NCBI RefSeq assembly: GCF_017497975.1
Contig: NZ_JAGDEL010000001.1
Coordinates: forward strand, 310,001 to 374,000
Reading direction: 5' to 3'
Source: Metabacillus bambusae
GTDB lineage: Bacteria; Bacillota; Bacilli; Bacillales; Bacillaceae
DNA length: 64,000 nt
Shown here: piece by piece, positions 58,737 to 64,000 of the stretch
How positions within the stretch are numbered: the first letter of the stretch is position 1
How the letters are laid out: the number at the start of each line of letters is the position of its first letter
Notes under the pieces: generated by a model
Databases searched by the model: none
Seen by the model: the letters and a program-made list of their open reading frames with translations, nothing else
Told to the model about the DNA's origin: nothing
Program-made: the position numbers and the translations under genes

Positions 58737-59831
58737 TTAGTTTCGTATAAAATCCATAATAGCAGTAGCTATATTTTCCAGGTGTTCAACTTTATCAACA
58801 AGGTTTGTACTAAGTGCTGATCTAGGCATACCATAAACTACAGAGGACTGCTCTGATTCTGCAATGGCATTAACAACACCCGTTAATTTAAGCTTTCTTA
58901 ACCCTTCGGTCCCATCAGAGCCCATTCCAGTCATAATGACAGAAATTTTACGATAGTCCTGTAGCTTACTAATTGATTCGAACATCACATCAACAGAGGG
59001 ACGATGTCCATTTCTTATATCTGATTGATCAATTTTAATTGTTAAATAGCCTCCCGATTTCATTATCTTCATATGAGAGCCACCTGGCGCAATATAAGCA
59101 ATTCCATTTTGTACCTGCTCACCATTCTCGGCTTCCTTTACAGTGATAGATGAAATTGAGTTTAAGCGATTAGCTAGAGATTGAGTAAATCCAGGAGGCA
59201 TGTGCTGGACAATGAGAATTGGTGCATCTATGTCTACTGGTATTTTTGACAATACTTGTTGCAACGCTCTAGGTCCTCCAGTAGAGGTACCTATACAGAC
59301 AATTTTTTTTGTAAGGCTGTTTTTGTCGATAGTTATAGGACTTTTGTCTCTTCTTGAGTCTATTTTACTATATTCCATTTGTTTTAGGGGAATATTTTTT
59401 TTGTTTACTTCTTTTGACAATTTACGAACATTTGCTGACTTTGCAAGAACAACTTTTTCTATTATCTCTTGTTTTACTTTGAATAAGTCTAAAGAAATTG
59501 CTCCTGAAGGTTTTGCGATAAAATCAAATGCACCATATTGCAATGATTTTATTGTATTTTCAGCACCCTCAGTTGTTGTGCTTGATAGCATAATAATTGG
59601 TCTTGGAAATTGATCCATAATAACTTTCAATCCTTCAAGTCCGTCCATTATAGGCATTTCGATATCCATTGTGACCACATCAGGATTTAGTAACTTGACC
59701 TTCTTTATAGCATCTTGTCCATTTCTAGCAGTTCCAATGACTTCAATCTTTTCTTCTTCATTTAGAAAATCTGTAATTATTTTTCTCATGAAGGCAGAAT
59801 CGTCAACTACAAGTACACGTATTTTACTCAC
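58737..59831 (-). CDS. cheB: chemotaxis methylesterase CheB
   Basis: This 364-residue protein has a receiver domain with phosphorylated Asp56 in TMDIEMP and the acidic pair Asp10-Asp11. A linker (about 120-172) precedes the methylesterase domain with Ser183 in GTSTGGP, His210 in VQHMPPGF and an Asp in MGSDGTEGL near 306. It removes methyl groups from chemoreceptors. The start is GTG with AGGT upstream, six bases after flhG. Confidence 0.95.
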   Translation of the reverse strand: MSKIRVLVVDDSAFMRKIITDFLNEEEKIEVIGTARNGQDAIKKVKLLNPDVVTMDIEMPIMDGLEGLKVIMDQFPRPIIMLSSTTTEGAENTIKSLQYGAFDFIAKPSGAISLDLFKVKQEIIEKVVLAKSANVRKLSKEVNKKNIPLKQMEYSKIDSRRDKSPITIDKNSLTKKIVCIGTSTGGPRALQQVLSKIPVDIDAPILIVQHMPPGFTQSLANRLNSISSITVKEAENGEQVQNGIAYIAPGGSHMKIMKSGGYLTIKIDQSDIRNGHRPSVDVMFESISKLQDYRKISVIMTGMGSDGTEGLRKLKLTGVVNAIAESEQSSVVYGMPRSALSTNLVDKVEHLENIATAIMDFIRN

Positions 59832-59837
59832 CCTAGT

Positions 59838-60701
59838 TTACCTGCCTTTCATGAAGAAATATTTTAATTTTGCTATAAAAGGTTTAGCATCTTCCACATC
59901 AATTGATGACTGTCTATTTATAAAGTCATTTGCTATTTTGTTTATCGCTTTACTTGCATGGCAATTTGGCTGGTACATTAAGAAAGGTTTTTGATCAATA
60001 ACTGCTTTCATGATAGTTGAATCATCAGGAATAGTACCTAACAGTGTGACTTCGCGTTTTAAAAACTGTTTCATTGTTTGTGCTAACCTATTAAAGGTAA
60101 AATCACCAATTTTACGATTAAATGCACGATTAACAACGATTGAAAATGGCATCGTTTCATGATTTACACAAATATGCTTTATAGCAGCATAAGCATCAGT
60201 CATTGATGTTGGTTCTGGAGTTGTAATAACGATTATTTCATCAACACATAGTATGAACCTTAAACTGTCTTCAGAAATCCCTGCTCCCATATCAAAAATA
60301 ACAAAATCATATGCATTAAATAAAGGCTCAAGCTCTTGAATAAAACGTTGAAATATCTCTTCACTTAGTCTAAAAATTGTACCTAAACCAGTTCCTCCTG
60401 AAATATAATCAAGATTATTTGGACCTGTTGTAATGATGTCAGTTAGTGAAACATTTTTATTAAAAAAATCAACGATAGTAAGTCTAGAGCTTTCACCAAT
60501 AAGAATATCAATATTACCCATGCCAATATCTAAATCAAATAATAAAACTCTTTTTTGAGCGTTTTGTAAGGCTAAAGAGAAATTCAAGGAAAAGTTAGAT
60601 TTTCCAACCCCACCTTTACCACTCATAACCGCGATTGATTTCGCTTGCGTTCTCAATGTCTTTAATCGCTCTCTTAAGCTTTTTGCTTGATCATTCTCCA
60701 T
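59838..60701 (-). CDS. flhG: flagellar number regulator FlhG (YlxH, MinD-like ATPase)
   Basis: This 287-residue ParA/MinD-type ATPase has the deviant Walker A GKGGVGKS at residues 28-35, FDLDIGMGNIDIL near 57 and FDMGAG near 145. An N-terminal stretch (SLRERLKTLR) is the helix that activates FlhF GTPase. FlhG controls number and placement of basal bodies with FlhF. It lies directly after flhF, separated by six bases. Confidence 0.93.
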   Translation of the reverse strand: MENDQAKSLRERLKTLRTQAKSIAVMSGKGGVGKSNFSLNFSLALQNAQKRVLLFDLDIGMGNIDILIGESSRLTIVDFFNKNVSLTDIITTGPNNLDYISGGTGLGTIFRLSEEIFQRFIQELEPLFNAYDFVIFDMGAGISEDSLRFILCVDEIIVITTPEPTSMTDAYAAIKHICVNHETMPFSIVVNRAFNRKIGDFTFNRLAQTMKQFLKREVTLLGTIPDDSTIMKAVIDQKPFLMYQPNCHASKAINKIANDFINRQSSIDVEDAKPFIAKLKYFFMKGR

Positions 60702-60707
60702 ATCACT

Positions 60708-61865
60708 CTACCTCAATATCTGTTCGACTATGCGTTCTCTTGTTGCTACTTCGATATCATCGGGGACAGTTTGACCATGTGTTGTATAGGCAATACCTTT
60801 ATTCGTTTTTATCATAACCTCAAACAATGATCCTCTGGTCGAAGTTTCATCGAGCTTTGTGAAAATTAGCCTATTAATTGGAAGGACTGAAAATTGCTCA
60901 TAAACCGCAATCATGTCTGATGGTTTAGCCGTTGCAGCCAATACGAGAAATGTCTCCATCTCATCATTAAAATCAATAATTGATTGAAGATCTTCCACAT
61001 ACTGAGATTCTAAGAAATTCCTTCCAGCAGTATCGATAAAAATAAAATCATAAATATCCAGTTTTGTTTTTGCTTCTTTAAAATCATTAACACTATAACA
61101 AACTTCAATTGGAACGTTTAAAATTTTCGCATAAGTCTTTAACTGGTCAATTGCTGCTATTCTATATGTATCTGTCGTGATAAAAGCGACCTTTTTCTTT
61201 TTTTGTAATACACAATGTGCAGCAAGCTTTGCGAGAGTTGTTGTTTTCCCAACACCAGTTGGACCAATTACATTAATATATTTTTTTTGATAGGACATCC
61301 CACCAAATTCAAGCTCCTTTAACTCTTTAAGGAAGATTTCTGTTTCTTTTTCTCTTAATTGTTCAATGGTCAAGTTTCCATTAACAAGATACCAATAATC
61401 TAAAAGCTCTGACATAACCTGACCTCGTAGTGATGGATTTATCTCTTGTTTTGTCAACTGTTTTAAGATTACTTTCAGTGGCTCTGGATAAAAGTCACTT
61501 CTTTCATTAGTAGAGATTGACTGAAGTAAGCCTTTTAATTCTTTTAATTCGTCTAATACACCCTGATTATTCTCGACATTAATTGATTGAGGCACGTGTT
61601 CGTTGTGCATTACAGTTTTATTTTTTGATTTAGGAAAAGCGTTTTTTTCTTGTGTACTAGTTCGCGTTTCTCCCACTTTTTGCCGTTCTGGTTCATCTGG
61701 GTCTATGGCTGCAATCACTTCAATTTGTTTTTTTGCAAAAAGCCCTAAAAATCCACCTGAATGACTGACTTTTGAATTTAAAATAACAGCGTCATTTCCC
61801 ATCTCAGAACGGATTTTTTTCATTGCTTCTTGCATTGAAGGTGCAATAAATTTCTTTACCTTCAT
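60708..61865 (-). CDS. flhF: flagellar SRP-type GTPase FlhF
   Basis: This 385-residue GTPase has a basic N-terminus, a variable linker (about 60-125), an N domain and the NG core with GPTGVGKTTT at 201-210, FITTDTYRIAAIDQL near 231 and DTAGR near 283. It marks the site for flagellar assembly at the membrane. Its start overlaps the flhA stop by four bases (ATGA). It is about 20 residues longer than in B. subtilis, mostly in the linker. Confidence 0.94.
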   Translation of the reverse strand: MKVKKFIAPSMQEAMKKIRSEMGNDAVILNSKVSHSGGFLGLFAKKQIEVIAAIDPDEPERQKVGETRTSTQEKNAFPKSKNKTVMHNEHVPQSINVENNQGVLDELKELKGLLQSISTNERSDFYPEPLKVILKQLTKQEINPSLRGQVMSELLDYWYLVNGNLTIEQLREKETEIFLKELKELEFGGMSYQKKYINVIGPTGVGKTTTLAKLAAHCVLQKKKKVAFITTDTYRIAAIDQLKTYAKILNVPIEVCYSVNDFKEAKTKLDIYDFIFIDTAGRNFLESQYVEDLQSIIDFNDEMETFLVLAATAKPSDMIAVYEQFSVLPINRLIFTKLDETSTRGSLFEVMIKTNKGIAYTTHGQTVPDDIEVATRERIVEQILR

Positions 61866-63898
61866 TCGACATTCACCACCCCAACACTCTGTACTTCGAC
61901 ATTTGCTTCTAATTCATTATAGGATAAAATTGGCACCTGAGGAAAATAACGATCTGTAAGTTGTCTCACATACATTCTTACTGCAGGTGAACATAATAGA
62001 ATTGGTGTTTGTTGCTGAAGCGAAAGCATTTCTATTTCCTTAGCTATTGCCTCAATAATCGATTGAGAAACGTCAGGACTTAATGATAAGTAATTTCCAT
62101 GTTCTGTTTGTTGTACACCATCGGCAATTATTTTCTCAATTTTCCCTGATAAGGTAACCACCTTTAATTGTTGGTCTTGATCTGTATATTGAGTAGTAAT
62201 TTGTTTAGCAAGAGCCTGTCTCACATACTCACCTAATAGCTCTGTATCAGAAGTCATTTTCCCAAAATCCGCCATTGTTTCAAAAATAATTGGCAGATTC
62301 CGAATAGAAACCTTTTCTCTTAAAAGCTTTGCAAGTACTTTTTGAATATCTCCTATTCCTAGTGGTGTCGGCGTTACTTCTTCTACTAAAATTGGATAGG
62401 TTTCTTTTAAATGATCAACCAACTGTTTCGTTTCTTGTCTTCCGAGCAATTCATGTGCATGTTGTTTAATAACTTCAGTGATGTGTGTTGAAACGACTGA
62501 AGGTGGATCAACAACCGTATAACCGTACATTTCAGCTGTATCCTTTATTTCTTCTGTAATCCATTTAGCAGGTAGCCCAAATGAAGGCTCGACTGTATCT
62601 ATACCATCAATTGAATCGTCCTCAATTCCTGGAGCCATCGCTAAATAATGATCAAGTAAAATCTCACCTTTAGCTACTTCATTACCTTTAATTTTCAAAC
62701 GGTATTCATTTGGTTGTAACTGGATATTATCACGTATTCGGACAACCGGTATAACAATTCCAAATTCGATTGCTAACTGTCTTCTTATCATGACAACCCG
62801 ATCGAGGAGGTCCCCACCTTGATTTGTATCTGCAAGTGGGATCAAGCCATAACCGAATTCAAATTCGATCGGATCGATATTTAACAGATTTACAACGCTT
62901 TCCGGACTTTTCATTTCATCCATTTCAATTTCCTGCTCAATTTCTTCTTCATCTGGAACTTGTTTTTCTTTTGATCGAGAAATCATGTACCCCCCAAAAC
63001 CTAGTAATCCAGCAATCGGTAAGGTTAGCAAAAGACCTATTGGAGTAAAAATACCTAATAAAAAAATGGCCCCAGCAGCTACATAAAGCATTTTAGGATA
63101 TGCAAACAATTGTGCTGTAATATCACTACCCAAGTTACCTTCTGATGCTGCTCTAGTTACAACGATCCCAGTAGCAGTTGAAATTAATAATGCAGGTATT
63201 TGGCTGACAATCCCATCTCCAACTGTAAGCATCGTATAATGTGATGCTGCTTCACCAATCGCCATCCCTTTTTGCATCATGCCAATAATAATTCCAAATA
63301 GCATGTTGATCAAGACCATGATGATTCCAGCAATAGCATCCCCTTTTACAAATTTACTCGCTCCATCCATAGCTCCATAGAAATCTGCTTCATTTGCAAC
63401 TTTCTCTCGGCGTTCTCTGGCTTGTTGCTCTGAAATCATACCAGCGTTTAAGTCTGCATCAATACTCATTTGCTTACCTGGCATTGCATCAAGGGTAAAA
63501 CGAGCTGCAACTTCAGAGACACGCTCAGAACCTTTTGTTATTACAACAAATTGGATGACAATTAAAATAATAAAAACAACCATTCCTACAAGGATGTTTC
63601 CCCCGGTTACAAATGTACCAAACGTTTCGACAACCTTTCCTGCATCACCTTCAGCTAAAATAGCACGAGTTGTTGAAACATTTAACCCTAAACGAAATAA
63701 GGTTAAGAGTAATATTAATGAGGGAAAGATGGAAAATTGTAATGGTTCGTTCATATTCATTGACGTAAGGATAACTAACAACGCAAGAGAAATATTTATG
63801 ATAATTAAAAAGCTTAACAACCAGCCTGGAAACGGGATGATAAGCATTGCTATGATTAAGATAACACTAAGTAATACGGATAAATCTCTTGCAGACAT
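61862..63898 (-). CDS. flhA: flagellar type III export gate protein FlhA
   Basis: This 678-residue membrane protein of the FHIPEP family has seven or eight helices in the first 310 residues. The conserved cytoplasmic loop SEVAARFTLDAMPGKQMSID lies near 127-146, and the long cytoplasmic domain binds chaperone-substrate complexes. It forms the nonameric ring of the export gate. The length is one residue above B. subtilis FlhA. AAGGAGAG precedes the ATG. Confidence 0.96.
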   Translation of the reverse strand: MSARDLSVLLSVILIIAMLIIPFPGWLLSFLIIINISLALLVILTSMNMNEPLQFSIFPSLILLLTLFRLGLNVSTTRAILAEGDAGKVVETFGTFVTGGNILVGMVVFIILIVIQFVVITKGSERVSEVAARFTLDAMPGKQMSIDADLNAGMISEQQARERREKVANEADFYGAMDGASKFVKGDAIAGIIMVLINMLFGIIIGMMQKGMAIGEAASHYTMLTVGDGIVSQIPALLISTATGIVVTRAASEGNLGSDITAQLFAYPKMLYVAAGAIFLLGIFTPIGLLLTLPIAGLLGFGGYMISRSKEKQVPDEEEIEQEIEMDEMKSPESVVNLLNIDPIEFEFGYGLIPLADTNQGGDLLDRVVMIRRQLAIEFGIVIPVVRIRDNIQLQPNEYRLKIKGNEVAKGEILLDHYLAMAPGIEDDSIDGIDTVEPSFGLPAKWITEEIKDTAEMYGYTVVDPPSVVSTHITEVIKQHAHELLGRQETKQLVDHLKETYPILVEEVTPTPLGIGDIQKVLAKLLREKVSIRNLPIIFETMADFGKMTSDTELLGEYVRQALAKQITTQYTDQDQQLKVVTLSGKIEKIIADGVQQTEHGNYLSLSPDVSQSIIEAIAKEIEMLSLQQQTPILLCSPAVRMYVRQLTDRYFPQVPILSYNELEANVEVQSVGVVNVE

Positions 63899-64000
63899 TT
63901 TTTTCTCTCCTTAAAACCAGTCAATTCTATCTTTAGCTTTCGTGCATAGTAATTATTTTATCCAATATAAACTTGCATCTAATGTAACGATCTTTTTACA
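63899..64000. other. non-coding right end upstream of flhA
   Basis: After the flhA ribosome binding site, the remaining bases have stops in all minus-strand frames within about 50 bases, except one short open stretch that shows no FlhB-like C-terminus. flhB is expected beyond the window. Nothing else can be supported. Confidence 0.5.

Noticed and set aside
59200-59613. Plus-strand open frame opposite cheB (137 codons)
   Set aside because: It is the reverse complement of conserved methylesterase sequence, with no independent support.
63555-63914. Plus-strand open frame opposite the flhA N-terminus
   Set aside because: Shadow of conserved membrane-helix coding sequence. It has no plausible start signal.
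63899-64000. C-terminal fragment of flhB
   Set aside because: No frame gives a recognisable FlhB tail before a stop. The gene is probably outside the window.

Overview
The window is a chromosomal segment from a motile, endospore-forming, low-GC member of the Bacillaceae. Every gene I can support lies on the minus strand. Read from the right end leftwards, the order is flhA-flhF-flhG-cheB-cheA-cheW-cheC-cheD-sigD-(small unknown gene)-swrB, rpsB-tsf-pyrH-frr-uppS-cdsA-dxr-rseP-proS-polC, rimP-nusA-rnpM-rplGA-infB-ylxP-rbfA-truB-ribF-rpsO-pnpA, ylxY-mlpA-ymxH, dpaA-dpaB-asd-dapG-dapA-rnjB, tepA-ylzJ-spoIIIE-ymfC, then nupN-O-P-Q, an MFS exporter, ymfF-ymfH-ymfI-ymfJ-ymfK and rodZ. This is essentially the Bacillus subtilis order, and many proteins have almost the same length as their B. 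subtilis counterparts. The genus cannot be fixed from this stretch.

Right part (about 53-64 kb): the distal end of the long fla/che operon. It holds the export gate FlhA, the FlhF/FlhG placement and number regulators, the chemotaxis core, the motility sigma factor SigD, an uncharacterised 103-residue protein and SwrB. A 306-bp gap carrying two kinds of repeat separates cheA from cheW, upstream of sigD.

Middle (about 28-53 kb): information processing and envelope precursors. It includes ribosomal protein S2, EF-Ts, UMP kinase, ribosome recycling factor, undecaprenyl-PP synthase, CDP-diglyceride synthase, DXP reductoisomerase, site-2 protease RseP, prolyl-tRNA synthetase and replicative DNA polymerase PolC. 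These are followed by the nusA-infB ribosome-maturation operon, rpsO and pnpA.

Left part (1-28 kb): sporulation and lysine/diaminopimelate functions. DpaAB make dipicolinate behind a sigma-K-like promoter, Asd, DapG and DapA follow, and SpoIIIE is the DNA translocase. RNase J2, TepA and a complete nucleoside ABC importer (nupNOPQ) behind the GntR regulator ymfC are also here. In B. subtilis the nup genes lie elsewhere, so this arrangement differs from that reference.

I found no prophage, CRISPR array, intact insertion sequence, rRNA or tRNA, and no obvious novel multi-gene system. The most interesting content is intergenic: several families of structured repeats. One family (copies near 7.5, 17.6, 27.9, 28.0, 38.4, 47.9 and 56.4 kb) folds into a long hairpin in which the paired bases differ between copies while pairing is kept. 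A second family is a short palindrome with core GGGGTCTGACCCC. A third has ends resembling GTTGATTTCCGCTGCAG and AACAGAGCC. A three-tier nested hairpin lies just downstream of proS. Many genes use TTG or GTG starts supported by strong ribosome binding sites, and coordinates here reflect those choices.
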